Shown here: positions 24,741 to 32,364 of the stretch, in pieces
Numbering within the stretch: position 1 is the first letter of the stretch
How the letters are laid out: every line of letters begins with the position of its first letter
NCBI GenBank assembly: GCA_003973385.1
Contig: QNYK01000037.1
Coordinates: forward strand, 1 to 32,364
Length of the DNA stretch: 32,364 bases
Reading direction: 5' to 3'
From: Bacillota bacterium
Lineage (GTDB): Bacteria > Planctomycetota > UBA8108 > UBA1146
Program-made: the position numbers and the translations under genes
Notes under the pieces: generated by a model
The model's input: only the letters and a program-made list of their open reading frames with translations
Databases searched by the model: none
Told to the model about the DNA's origin: nothing

Positions 24741-25925
24741 CTAACTCAGGATCTTGCTCACCACACCGGCGCCGACGGTCTTGCCGCCTTCGCGGATCGC
24801 GAAGCGCAACTGCTCGTGCATCGCAATCGGGGTGATCAACTCGACCTTGATCTTGGCATTATCACCTGGCATGCACATATCGGCTCCGACGACATCGGTA
24901 TTTCCGGTCACATCCGTGGTTCGGAAGTAAAACTGAGGGCGGTATCCGTTGAAGAAAGGTGAGTGACGTCCACCCTCGTCCTTGGAGAGGATGTAGACCT
25001 CTGCCTCGAACGTGGTGTGTGGAGTGATGCTGCCAGGTTTTGCAAGCACCTGACCACGGGTGACGTCTTCCTTTTTCGTGCCACGCAGAAGAGCACCGAC
25101 ATTGTCGCCCGCCTGTCCCTCATCGAGAGTCTTCTGGAACATCTCGACTCCGGTACAGGTGGTACTGGTGGTGTCCCTGACGCCAACAATTTCGACCTCG
25201 TCACCGACCTTGAGGATTCCAGTCTCGATTCGACCGGTCACCACGGTGCCACGACCCTCGATGGAGAAAACATCTTCCACCGGCATCAAGAAGTCCTTGG
25301 CATTGTCACGCTCAGGGACCTCGATGTATTCGTCGACTGCCGCCATCAACTCGGTGATCGCACCTGCAGCATCCGAAGTAGGATCTTCGAGAGCCAGGAG
25401 GGCACTGCCCTTGATGATCGGGATATCGTCTCCGGGGAACTCGTAGTAACTGAGTAGTTCCCGGATTTCCATCTCGACCAACTCGAGGAGCTCCTCGTCG
25501 TCGACCATGTCGGCCTTGTTCATGAAAACAACGATCTTCGGCACGCCAACCTGACGAGCGAGCAGGATGTGCTCACGAGTCTGGGGCATCGGACCGTCCG
25601 CGGCGGAAACGACGAGAATCGCTCCGTCCATCTGGGCCGCACCTGTGATCATGTTCTTGACATAGTCAGCGTGTCCCGGGCAATCCACATGGGCGTAGTG
25701 ACGGTTTTCCGTCTGGTACTCCACATGGGCGGTTGCGATGGTGATTCCGCGCTCCCGCTCTTCAGGCGCATTATCGATCTGATCGAACGCCTTTACCTCT
25801 GTACCACCTTGTATTGCAAGCACCGAGGTGATCGCAGCAGTCAGAGTCGTCTTGCCGTGGTCAACGTGACCGATGGTCCCCACGTTTGCGTGAGGCTTAT
25901 CGCGTACGAAGGCTTCCTTCGCCAT
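24741..25925 (-). CDS. tuf: Elongation factor Tu
   Basis: This is a 394-residue EF-Tu, which delivers aminoacyl-tRNA to the A site. The GTPase motifs are complete: GHVDHGKT (19-26), the switch I Thr in [10 protein letters not shown] (Thr62), DCPGH (81-85, with the catalytic His85), NKAD (136-139) and SAL (174-176). Domain II and III blocks such as [20 protein letters not shown] and [15 protein letters not shown] are normal. ATG 25925 has GGGGAG upstream. Being preceded by four tRNA genes, it corresponds to the tufB locus of E. coli. Confidence 0.99.
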   Translation of the reverse strand: MAKEAFVRDKPHANVGTIGHVDHGKTTLTAAITSVLAIQGGTEVKAFDQIDNAPEERERGITIATAHVEYQTENRHYAHVDCPGHADYVKNMITGAAQMDGAILVVSAADGPMPQTREHILLARQVGVPKIVVFMNKADMVDDEELLELVEMEIRELLSYYEFPGDDIPIIKGSALLALEDPTSDAAGAITELMAAVDEYIEVPERDNAKDFLMPVEDVFSIEGRGTVVTGRIETGILKVGDEVEIVGVRDTTSTTCTGVEMFQKTLDEGQAGDNVGALLRGTKKEDVTRGQVLAKPGSITPHTTFEAEVYILSKDEGGRHSPFFNGYRPQFYFRTTDVTGNTDVVGADMCMPGDNAKIKVELITPIAMHEQLRFAIREGGKTVGAGVVSKILS

Positions 25926-26070
25926 CTTGGAAATCTCCCCGCCCGTGGTTCCGACCGCTCTTGACGGTCGCTGTCCCGGGTCTCATCCACTGCCGCTCCC
26001 TGCCGCACTTGCGACACGGGATTGGCGAACTTGTAATTTCATCCCACACCAGTGCGTGGGCCTGTTTGTC

Positions 26071-26145
26071 TGGAGCTGCTGACGGGACTTGAACCCGTGA
26101 CCTCGTCCTTACCAAGGACGTGCTCTACCACTGAGCTACAGCAGC
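26071..26145 (-). tRNA. tRNA-Thr (GGT anticodon)
   Basis: Acceptor GCTGCTG/CAGCAGC, D-arm GCTC...GAGC, anticodon stem CGTCC/GGACG with loop TTGGTAA (anticodon GGT), and T-arm ACGGG/CCCGT with TTCAAGT. The discriminator is T, and CCA is encoded (26073-26071). It is the last of four tRNAs before tuf. Confidence 0.97.
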
Positions 26146-26208
26146 TCGTCTATTCTTTGCTCCGACACCCAGGGCTTTTCTTCGACACCCAGGTGTCGCT
26201 CTGATTCC

Positions 26209-26282
26209 TGGAGCGGGTGATGGGAATCGAACCCACATAGCCAGCTTGGAAGGCTGGTGCTTTACCACTAAGCTACACCCGC
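26209..26282 (-). tRNA. tRNA-Gly (TCC anticodon)
   Basis: Acceptor GCGGGTG/CACCCGC, anticodon stem CCAGC/GCTGG with loop CTTCCAA (anticodon TCC), and T-arm TGGG/CCCA with TTCGATT. The discriminator is T, as usual for bacterial tRNA-Gly, and CCA is encoded. Confidence 0.97.
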
Positions 26283-26621
26283 AAATCGTTCACACATCGC
26301 AACCGGTTCGACGCTCAGATCGAACTTCGTGCATCCATTCGAAACGACGCTCGAATACCGTTCCCAGCATCCAGAATCGAAGACTGCTGCAACCCACACA
26401 CTCATCGTCATCGATGTTGCTCACAACAAAAGCGAACAACCACCGAACCAACGCCATCTCGAGACGCGAACATCCCGAAACAATTCGCAACCATCCACTG
26501 GCCGGAGCCAAATGTCCGCTTCCCGGGCAGATTTCTCCGAAGATGGAAAGTCAGTTAGGAAACAGGGTTGGGAGCCACCTTTCAAGCAAATCCGGACATC
26601 TTCCCCAGAAGAGAGGAACAG
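26283..26621 (-). other. Long spacer between tRNA-Tyr and tRNA-Gly with two dyads
   Basis: This 339-nt gap contains no convincing gene; the longest minus-strand frame (26511-26290) has no family resemblance and no ribosome binding site. Two dyads of the form TTCGA-N8-TCGAA lie at 26307-26324 and 26338-26355, 31 bp from start to start. The outer arms extend to GTTCGA/TCGAAC and ATTCGA/TCGAAT. They could be operator half-sites or RNA hairpins. No promoter is seen between them and tRNA-Gly. Confidence 0.5.
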
Positions 26622-26702
26622 TGGGGGCGGTAGGATTCGAACCTACGTAGCTTACGCACTTGGTTTACAGCCAAGTCCCTTTAACCACTCGGGCACACCC
26701 CC
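26622..26702 (-). tRNA. tRNA-Tyr (GTA anticodon)
   Basis: This is a class II tRNA with a long variable arm (13 nt, TGCGTAAGCTACG). Acceptor GGGGGTG/CGCCCCC contains one G-U pair. The anticodon stem CTTGG/CCAAG has loop CTGTAAA (anticodon GTA), and the T-arm has TTCGAAT. The discriminator is A. The next bases are CTG, so CCA must be added after transcription. Confidence 0.96.
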
Positions 26703-26776
26703 ACACCAGGTCCAGATTGTCGCTCTCGCGGTCCTCCCGGAGATGCCGCAACCCTTTACCATGCAAAAAGTTGCAG

Positions 26777-26848
26777 AGCTAGCGGTGGGAGTCGAACCCA
26801 CGACCACCCGCTTACAAGGCGGGAGCTCTACCGCTGAGCTACGCTAGC
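26777..26848 (-). tRNA. tRNA-Thr (TGT anticodon)
   Basis: Acceptor GCTAGCG/CGCTAGC, D-arm GCTC...GAGC, anticodon stem CCCGC/GCGGG with loop CTTGTAA (anticodon TGT), and T-arm GTGGG/CCCAC with TTCGACT. The discriminator is T, followed by CTG, so CCA is not encoded. It is the first gene of the tRNA-tuf unit. Confidence 0.96.
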
Positions 26849-26869
26849 ACAGAAGGGAGCGAGGCCGGA

Positions 26870-26898
26870 AGGATAGCGACCTCGTTGTAGATCTGCAA
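26870..26898 (-). promoter_or_regulatory. Candidate promoter of the tRNA-tuf unit
   Basis: TTGCAG (26898-26893) and TATCCT (26875-26870) are 17 bp apart, 22-27 nt before tRNA-Thr(TGT). The bases after the -10 are GC-rich (TCCGGCC), like the discriminators of stable-RNA promoters under stringent control. The -35 match is weak, and no clear terminator separates cysS, so read-through is also possible. Confidence 0.45.
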
Positions 26899-27064
26899 GC
26901 CTACCTCGAATTCGCTGCTCTGACGCTGTCCTCGGGTCTCTATCGGCCTTTTGCTATCGATTCCCGGCGAGGATCCCGGGCACAGTGAATTTCCCCGGAT
27001 TTGCGCTTCCCCGCCAGGCCAGAACGCCTGCCGGCACGGCCTTATCGGCCTCGCGCTTCTGCAG

Positions 27065-28498
27065 TCAGCGCTGTCGGCTCCAGCTGGTCCCTGCCTCCGC
27101 ATCCTCGATGACGATCCCCTGCTCGAGCAATCGGTCGCGCAACTGGTCAGCCAGGGCCCAGTCTCTGGCAGCTCGAGCTGCCTCTCGCTGTTGCATCCAC
27201 TGCTGCTGCTCGGATGTCAGTACATCGTCAGGAGCGGAGTCCTCGACAAAAATTACCGCAAGGATCTCATCGCAATGTCGAAGAAAATCGATCGATTGCC
27301 GTGCAGCGGCCCCTGTGGGTAAGTCCCTCCCGATGGCACGAGCACAATCATGAACGACCCCGAGTGCCCCGGAAATGTTGAGATCGTCATCGATGCAAGC
27401 GTCGAACTGTACCCGCGATGCCTCGAGCCCCTCGGACAGATCTGTTCCCTCATCATCCTGATTCATCGCTTCTTCTAGACGCTGTCGCAGCGCACGAAGT
27501 CGACCGACAGCCTTTGCATCTCCCTGCATCCCTTCGATGGTGAAGTTCATCGGCTGACGATAATGATTGGAGATCAGCGAGTAACGAATTTCGTGGCCAC
27601 TGAAACCACGCTCGATCAGATCGTTGATCGTATAGAAGTTTCCCTTGCTCTTTGACATCTTTTGACCATCGACGAGCAGGTGCCGAGCATGAACCCAGGT
27701 GCGGACAAACTCACCGACCCCCGCACCTACCGACTGCGCAATTTCACACTCATGATGCGGAAAGATGTTGTCTTCACCACCGGTGTGAATGTCAAAGGTG
27801 CCGCCCAGATATTTCAAGCTCATTGCAGAGCACTCGATATGCCAGCCGGGAAATCCCCGCCCCCACGGGCTGTCCCACTGCATCAGGTGCTTATCATCGA
27901 TCTTCCAGAGCGCAAAATCGTGAGCAGATTCCTTGCGTTCATCGACGGCGATTCTCGATCCAGATTCGAGATTTTCGAGTGTGTTTCCCGACAGGCAGCC
28001 GTACTGCTCGAAGGAATGAACCCTGTAATAAACTCCGACACCATCGACAGGGTAGGCGTGCCCTCGCTCGATCAGATCCTCGATCATCTGGATCATCTCG
28101 GGGATGTGTTCCGTGGCGCGTGGGTACTGATGTGCCTCACGCAGGTGCAACAGTGCGGCATTGTCGTGAAAAATCTGCTCGTATCGGCGGGCGATCTCGA
28201 ATGGATCGATGCCCTCCTCTTTGGCCTTCTTCTCCAGTTTGTCCTCACCACTGGCATCTGCGACATCATCGATGGTGAAATGCCCCACGTCGGTGATGTT
28301 CATCACCTGGGTGGTCTTCAGACCACGCTGGTCGATGGCTCGACGCAGCAGATCTCCCAGCAGGAAGGAGCGGAAGTTACCGATGTGCGGATCGCTGTAG
28401 ACGGTGGGACCACAGTTGTACATGCGGATCTCGCCTGGAGTGACCGGCTCGAGGTCGACGAGTTTATTTTCCAGGGTGTTCCACAGTCGAAGTGTCAT
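27065..28498 (-). CDS. cysS: Cysteinyl-tRNA synthetase
   Basis: This 477-residue class I synthetase charges tRNA-Cys. The zinc ligands are visible as Cys29 (MYNCGPTVY), Cys223 (WHIECSAMS), His248 and Glu252 (FPHHECEIAQS). The ATP-site motifs are HIGN (38-41) and KMSKS (280-284, GQKMSKSKGNF). TGGEDNIFPHHE and the C-terminal helical DALR-type part (LADQLRDRLLEQGIVIEDAEAGTSW) complete it. Length is normal. ATG 28498 overlaps the ispF stop (ATGA), so the two are an operon. A small CAGGC/GCCTG hairpin after the stop has no T-run. Confidence 0.97.
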   Translation of the reverse strand: MTLRLWNTLENKLVDLEPVTPGEIRMYNCGPTVYSDPHIGNFRSFLLGDLLRRAIDQRGLKTTQVMNITDVGHFTIDDVADASGEDKLEKKAKEEGIDPFEIARRYEQIFHDNAALLHLREAHQYPRATEHIPEMIQMIEDLIERGHAYPVDGVGVYYRVHSFEQYGCLSGNTLENLESGSRIAVDERKESAHDFALWKIDDKHLMQWDSPWGRGFPGWHIECSAMSLKYLGGTFDIHTGGEDNIFPHHECEIAQSVGAGVGEFVRTWVHARHLLVDGQKMSKSKGNFYTINDLIERGFSGHEIRYSLISNHYRQPMNFTIEGMQGDAKAVGRLRALRQRLEEAMNQDDEGTDLSEGLEASRVQFDACIDDDLNISGALGVVHDCARAIGRDLPTGAAARQSIDFLRHCDEILAVIFVEDSAPDDVLTSEQQQWMQQREAARAARDWALADQLRDRLLEQGIVIEDAEAGTSWSRQR

Positions 28499-29001
28499 CT
28501 TTCCTCCGCACTCACCAGCTGGACCACCGCCATCGCCTCGATGGCCAGAGACTCACCGACAGGACCGATCCCCTCGCCTGTCTTTGCCTTCACCCCGACC
28601 CGATCGATCGACATCCCGAGCATCTCGGCGAGACTGCTCCGGATCGCATCACGGTGCTCGCTGATTTTTGGCTGCTCGAGGTGGACGATCACATCGATGT
28701 TGCCCGGTTTCCAGCCGAGTTTCGCGATCGTCTCGAGGACTTCCACGATGATGTGCCGGGAAGCGAGTCCCTTCCAGCGCGGATCCGTGTCCGGGAACAG
28801 AGTTCCGATGTCTCCAGCGGCAGCGGCACCGAGCATCGCATCGGAGAGCGCATGAAGGATCACATCTCCATCCGAATGCGCCACCGGCCCATGCGAGGAG
28901 GCGATCTCGACTCCACCGAGCAGCAGTGGTAGGCCCGTCGCCAGTCGATGCCGGTCGGTGCCGATGCCGACACGCGTTGCTGGCAACTCGCCTGACTCCA
29001 T
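28495..29001 (-). CDS. ispF: 2-C-methyl-D-erythritol 2,4-cyclodiphosphate synthase
   Basis: This 168-residue enzyme cyclises CDP-methylerythritol 2-phosphate, releasing CMP, in the MEP isoprenoid pathway. The metal ligands are Asp16 and His18 (GIGTDRHRL) and His50 in HSDGDVILHAL. GAAAAGDIGTLFPDTDPRWKG and the C-terminal VKAKTGEGIGPVGESLAIEAMAV are family signatures. The DRH variant replaces the usual DVH but keeps the ligands. ATG 29001 has GAGG 8 nt upstream. It lies downstream of a terminator, so it probably has its own promoter, and it overlaps cysS. ispD lies one gene upstream. Confidence 0.97.
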   Translation of the reverse strand: MESGELPATRVGIGTDRHRLATGLPLLLGGVEIASSHGPVAHSDGDVILHALSDAMLGAAAAGDIGTLFPDTDPRWKGLASRHIIVEVLETIAKLGWKPGNIDVIVHLEQPKISEHRDAIRSSLAEMLGMSIDRVGVKAKTGEGIGPVGESLAIEAMAVVQLVSAEER

Positions 29002-29104
29002 CTCTCACACCTCATTTCTGTGGCCCACTGATCGTATCTTGTCCCCTGACCCGGATCGAGATCTGCGGTGCATCGAAATCGGAGTCACGACAGCGAGGGT
29101 CTCA

Positions 29105-29145
29105 ACAATAAAACGGGCCCCCGGCGCATTGCGCAGAGGGCCCGT
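29105..29145 (-). terminator. Intrinsic terminator after the outer-membrane protein gene
   Basis: Arms ACGGGCCC/GGGCCCGT (29113-29120 with 29138-29145) enclose an inner GCGC/GCGC pairing. On the minus strand the stem runs into TTTTATT (29113-29107). It isolates the beta-barrel gene from ispF-cysS. Confidence 0.9.
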
Positions 29146-29167
29146 CCATCAGCATCGCAGGTAACCC

Positions 29168-30559
29168 CTAGAAACGCACCTCGGAGGTGAAGGTGACCAC
29201 CTCGACCCCCGATCCGACTCCCAGAGCCTTGGCATTCTGCAGGGTGCCGGCGTTGATGTAAAAGGTCAGGTAATCTGTCGCGCGGTAGGTGGCGCGAATA
29301 TCGAACTCATCGCCGAGCTTGCTGCTAGAGTTTCCGTTAGATGCTCCCCCACCACGATTCTTGTTGAGGGTTGCGTAGGCAAACAATCCCTGCACGGACC
29401 ACTCCGGTGACAGGTTCATGCCACCCTTGACCTTGAACGCACGGTAGTTCGTATCGATATCGAGACCGTAATACGCGTCCTCAAGAATGAGCGTGTCGTT
29501 ATTGAACTCGTAGGAAACGAAGTTGGAGTTGGTGTTGTCGGTGGCATTGTCATCGCCGGACAGGTCCCAGATCGAGATGTCGACCCACGGCGCTTCGTTA
29601 TTATCTTCGTCCTCTGGAATGTCGTAGTGAATCCCCGCAACCAGGCCGTAGGCGCCACTATGGCTGATGGTGGGACCACCGGCGGTGCCATAGTCTCCGA
29701 ACTGCCAGTAGATCTCGCCGTAGTACTTCATTCCATCGCCACCCTCGAGGTAGCCACCGCCCCCCCAGGTCATCAGATCACTGCCACCATCATTCTTCGA
29801 GTTGAGGATGACGATGCCGAGATCTCCGCTGTAGTCGCCGGTATCGAGGGGCATGCCGTAGACCATTCCGAATACCGTCTCGTTATCGACAGGAGACAGA
29901 TCAAACATCATGAGATCGAGGGTATTTTCCCCCAGGTCATAATGGCCCACTGCCCCTGCAGCCTGTAGCGCCTGCACACGACCTGCAGATGGGGATTGGG
30001 GCATCCCATCATCTCCACTCTGGCCATTTCCAAAGGCTGACTCCGAGTTGCCGACATCGAACAGGAACGGATTGTTGTTGCCTGAAAGGTCGAAGGAGTA
30101 GTCGAGCACTCCGAATTCCAGATCGAGAGCCGCATCCATTGCGCCTTCCCATCTCACCTTTGCTTCGCCGAGATTCATCGACAGATTTCCGTCTCGACCG
30201 TTGCTGGCGATGTCGAAGGGAGTTTCCAGCTTCAGAGATGCGGTGACCGCTTCCGAGATGTCGGCATCAATCCAGAGTCGAACCAGCGGATCGATGAAGG
30301 ATCCGCCATCCAGGCTTCCCCAGCTCTGTCCCAGCAACATCGGGCCGTCGCCGCTACCTCCATCGCCGAGTCCTGCGCGACCGTACGAGTCGCTTCGATC
30401 CACGAAACTGAGCGTCATATCTCCGGTGATGGTCAGACGAAGAGCGCGTCCCGGTTTGACATCTCCACCGAGAGTGGTTTGAGAAAATACAGATCCGGTG
30501 ACGAAGATCGCCAGCGAGATCGCAATGATGAGGCTGGAGAGCCTGTGATTTCTTTGCAT
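29168..30559 (-). CDS. Putative outer-membrane beta-barrel (porin-like) protein
   Basis: I do not recognise the family. The 463-residue product starts with a signal peptide (MQRNHRLSSL, then hydrophobic IIAISLAIFV, likely cut after VFS at about residue 26). The rest is Gly-, Asp- and Asn-rich with alternating aromatic/hydrophobic strands (KYYGEIYWQFGDYG, GLVAGIHYDIP) and ends in EVVTFTSEVRF. A terminal Phe on an amphipathic strand is the usual BAM recognition signal of outer-membrane proteins. The last third (GDEFDIRATYRATDYLTFYI) recalls alginate-export-type porins, but this is tentative. ATG 30559 has a GGGGGG tract upstream. The gene is monocistronic: 215 nt after ispD, with a strong terminator behind it. 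Function and substrate are unknown. Confidence 0.75.
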   Translation of the reverse strand: MQRNHRLSSLIIAISLAIFVTGSVFSQTTLGGDVKPGRALRLTITGDMTLSFVDRSDSYGRAGLGDGGSGDGPMLLGQSWGSLDGGSFIDPLVRLWIDADISEAVTASLKLETPFDIASNGRDGNLSMNLGEAKVRWEGAMDAALDLEFGVLDYSFDLSGNNNPFLFDVGNSESAFGNGQSGDDGMPQSPSAGRVQALQAAGAVGHYDLGENTLDLMMFDLSPVDNETVFGMVYGMPLDTGDYSGDLGIVILNSKNDGGSDLMTWGGGGYLEGGDGMKYYGEIYWQFGDYGTAGGPTISHSGAYGLVAGIHYDIPEDEDNNEAPWVDISIWDLSGDDNATDNTNSNFVSYEFNNDTLILEDAYYGLDIDTNYRAFKVKGGMNLSPEWSVQGLFAYATLNKNRGGGASNGNSSSKLGDEFDIRATYRATDYLTFYINAGTLQNAKALGVGSGVEVVTFTSEVRF

Positions 30560-30774
30560 GGGGTGATCCCCCCCTTCCCCACAAGATGAACGCAATCCCC
30601 ATCGAGGATCGCAGATTACCCCGGCCCTCACCTGGCACCCAGCAGGACACCAGACCATTCCACGAACCGGTAGACCGGTGGAGTCTGGGCACTCGAACGG
30701 GTCCGGTCAAGGGAGCCACGAAAAGCACTCTTGCAGTTATCCGGATGTTGGACGATGCGTGCCGGCCAGCAATT

Positions 30775-31464
30775 TCAGCATCGTTGCCGTAACAGGGCCT
30801 CTGTTCGCTCAAGATCTGCAGCGGTGGTGACCTTGGGATTGGCGTGGAGCGGTTCGACGAACTGGACCTCGAATCCTGTCGACGCGACAGCCTCGACCTC
30901 GTCCGTGACGATTCCAGCACTGCCCGCCAGGGCATTGCGGATCAACTCCAGATCGAAGACCTGGGGCGTCTGTGCCCTCCACAACCCCTTTCGATCGACC
31001 GCGGCCCGCCACAGACCGGACGCATCCGATCGATGCAGCGTTTCGGTCACCGCTCGTGCCAGGATGGCTGCCTGGCACCGAGAAGCCGTCTCGAGCACTC
31101 GTTCGAGATCCTCAGGATGCAGTGCCGGTCGGGCGCCGTCGTGGATGACGAGCAACTCACCTGGCGATCCCACCGTCGCAGACAGACCCGCAAGCACGCT
31201 GTCCCGGCGGGTTCGACCTCCGGCAACGATCTCCACCGGAACATCATCGATATGAGCCTGCCGCAGCCAGTCGGAAGCGTTCGATAAATCGTCCGGGTGC
31301 ACGACCAGCACAGCACCCACACAACTGCGGTGCGCCATCGACGCTTCCAGCGAATGAACCGCGATCGGTCGGCCTGCGATGGGAACCGCGGCCTTGCGCA
31401 CATCGGCTCCCAGTCGAGTACCGTCTCCTGCCGCGACCAGTACGACCCTGAAGTCGCAGATCAT
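30775..31464 (-). CDS. ispD: 2-C-methyl-D-erythritol 4-phosphate cytidylyltransferase
   Basis: This 229-residue nucleotidyltransferase makes CDP-methylerythritol from CTP in the MEP pathway. The CTP-binding loop LVAAGDGTRLGADVRKAAVPIAGRP keeps the catalytic Arg17 and Lys24, although the usual PKQ is RKA. VIHDGARPALHPEDL, WRAQTPQVFDLELI, TDEVEAV and NPKVTTAADL are the remaining signatures. The TDE in place of TDD and the RKA are mild divergences. Its ATG overlaps the stop of the dGTPase gene (ATGA). IspD is not adjacent to ispF here; the beta-barrel gene lies between. Confidence 0.94.
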   Translation of the reverse strand: MICDFRVVLVAAGDGTRLGADVRKAAVPIAGRPIAVHSLEASMAHRSCVGAVLVVHPDDLSNASDWLRQAHIDDVPVEIVAGGRTRRDSVLAGLSATVGSPGELLVIHDGARPALHPEDLERVLETASRCQAAILARAVTETLHRSDASGLWRAAVDRKGLWRAQTPQVFDLELIRNALAGSAGIVTDEVEAVASTGFEVQFVEPLHANPKVTTAADLERTEALLRQRC

Positions 31465-32364
31465 GTCAGACGCCCCGGATCATTGCTGTGCGGGATGAAC
31501 AAGCGCTCGTACTCCTGCACACAGTAGCGATCGGTCATCCCTGCAATGTAGTCGCAGACCGCCCGCTCCCTGCCGATCTCTTCGCAACGATCCAGATATT
31601 CCCTCGGTAGTTGTGCGGGCTCTCGCACGAACTCCTGAAACAGAGCAGCGATCATTCTTCGGCCCTTCTGCGACACACGAACGCAGTGCGGATCCCGATA
31701 GAGACGGTCATGCAGAAAGGTCTGCAGTTGATCTTTCTCGGCATTCATCTGTTCTGAAAATCCGAGCAGATCATCGGGGCAAGCCCTGACATCCTCGACG
31801 CTCTGGATATTTCTCTGCTGGAGTCTTTCACTGCTGGTGGTGACCAGATCATTGATCTGATCGGAGATCACAGCGGAGATCGACCTGGCGATCAGCACAC
31901 GCCTCGCCAGCGCATCGCCATGTTGCTGTCTCACCCTGCGCTCCGATCGAGCGAAGATCTCGATGTCCCGCAGCGATTCCAGCTCCAGCACTCCGGAGCG
32001 AAGCCCGTCATCAAGGTCGTGACTGTCGTAGGCGAGCGAATCGCCGATATCCGCCAGTTGCGCCTCCAGCGTCGGAGGAACCCCCGGTTCAAACTCGGCC
32101 AAGCCCGGCTCGTCGAAGCGACCGTAGTGCTTGACGATCGATTCGCGCACTTCCCAGGAGAGGTTGAGCCCGAGATATCCCGGATATCGCTGTTCGAGCA
32201 GATCGACGACGCGCAACGCGTGACGGTTGTGATTGAATCCGCCGTGCGCAGACATCCACTGGTCCAGTTCCCGCTCTCCCGAGTGCCCGAAGGGGGGGTG
32301 ACCCAGGTCATGACCGAGCGCGATCGTTTCGACCAGATCCTCGTTGAGACCGAGTCGACGCGCG
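31461..32364 (-). CDS. dgt: dGTPase-like HD phosphohydrolase, C-terminal part (runs off window edge)
   Basis: The frame is open to the window edge, so the ATG at 32255 (MSAHGGFNHN) is internal. Upstream of it the same frame reads ALGHDLGHPPFGHSGERELD, the HD motif of the dGTPase family, where HD binds the metal. This family removes triphosphate from dGTP or related dNTPs. Further family features are GGFNHNRHALRVVDLLEQRYPGYLGLNLSWEVRE and LADIGDSLAYDSHDLDDGL. About 300 residues are visible; the N-terminal part with the first metal His is missing. The short C-terminal half fits the dGTPase-like subgroup rather than E. coli Dgt. The 3' end overlaps ispD. Confidence 0.93.
   Translation of the reverse strand, partial: ARRLGLNEDLVETIALGHDLGHPPFGHSGERELDQWMSAHGGFNHNRHALRVVDLLEQRYPGYLGLNLSWEVRESIVKHYGRFDEPGLAEFEPGVPPTLEAQLADIGDSLAYDSHDLDDGLRSGVLELESLRDIEIFARSERRVRQQHGDALARRVLIARSISAVISDQINDLVTTSSERLQQRNIQSVEDVRACPDDLLGFSEQMNAEKDQLQTFLHDRLYRDPHCVRVSQKGRRMIAALFQEFVREPAQLPREYLDRCEEIGRERAVCDYIAGMTDRYCVQEYERLFIPHSNDPGRLT

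Noticed and set aside
26290..26511. 73-codon minus-strand ORF between tRNA-Gly and tRNA-Tyr
   Set aside because: It lies in a tRNA spacer, has no ribosome binding site, and its composition (Trp, Cys, Arg-rich) looks like a chance frame.
29002..29104. Promoter for ispF-cysS after the terminator
   Set aside because: One must exist, but only an isolated TACGAT hexamer is visible, with no acceptable -35 at 16-18 bp.
30682..30710. Possible promoter TTGACC-17-CAGACT before the beta-barrel gene
   Set aside because: The -35 is fair but the -10 matches consensus in only three positions. A promoter is expected here, but this site is too weak to annotate.
1..32364. A hidden mobile element, CRISPR array, toxin-antitoxin or new defence system
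   Set aside because: All spaces between the housekeeping genes are short and hold only hairpins, tRNAs or leader sequence. No transposase, integrase, direct-repeat-spacer pattern or accessory gene cluster was found on either strand.

Overview
The window is a piece of bacterial chromosome in which every recognisable gene lies on the minus strand, so transcription runs from high to low coordinates. It carries the fused beta/str/S10/spc ribosomal-protein and RNA-polymerase region, with a metabolic block upstream of it. The best guess for the host is a Planctomycetota member or a close relative. This rests on the NusG C-terminus (a long acidic N-terminal extension and an EYWQVE-type end), the L2 C-terminal tail, an outer-membrane-type beta-barrel protein, and the ancestral gene order. 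It is from memory of the families, not from a search. The DNA looks GC-rich, by eye in the high fifties percent.

Layout in transcription order. (1) 32364-30775: the 3' part of a dGTPase-like HD hydrolase gene, overlapping ispD. (2) 30559-29168: an unrecognised outer-membrane beta-barrel protein, closed by a strong intrinsic terminator. (3) 29001-27065: ispF and cysS, overlapping. (4) 26848-24527: tRNA-Thr(TGT), tRNA-Tyr, tRNA-Gly, tRNA-Thr(GGT), tuf and tRNA-Trp, which is the classical tufB-type arrangement, here with tRNA-Trp before secE. (5) 24418-11277: secE, nusG, rplK, rplA, rplJ, rplL, rpoB, rpoC, rpsL, rpsG, ending in a second strong terminator. (6) 11049-8998: an EF-G gene with its own candidate promoter. 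(7) 8932-1: a good sigma70-type promoter and a leader of about 540 nt, then rpsJ, rplC, rplD, rplW, rplB, rpsS, rplV, rpsC, rplP, rpmC, rpsQ, rplN, rplX, rplE, rpsN, rpsH, rplF, rplR and the start of rpsE.

Together these genes supply the core of transcription (beta, beta', NusG), translation (18 ribosomal proteins of the S10/spc block, 6 more of the beta/str block, EF-Tu, EF-G, five tRNAs, CysRS) and protein export (SecE). IspD and IspF are two steps of the MEP isoprenoid pathway.

I see no mobile element, CRISPR array, phage remnant or new multi-gene system; this is a conserved housekeeping region. The points that deserve a second look are local. They are an S12 residue (Arg88) that gives streptomycin resistance in other bacteria, an EF-G whose domain IV loops lack the usual motifs, low-complexity tails on S5, NusG and beta', a long structured S10 leader with a 14-bp tandem repeat, three ribosomal protein genes with GTG or TTG starts, and two spaced dyads between tRNA genes.
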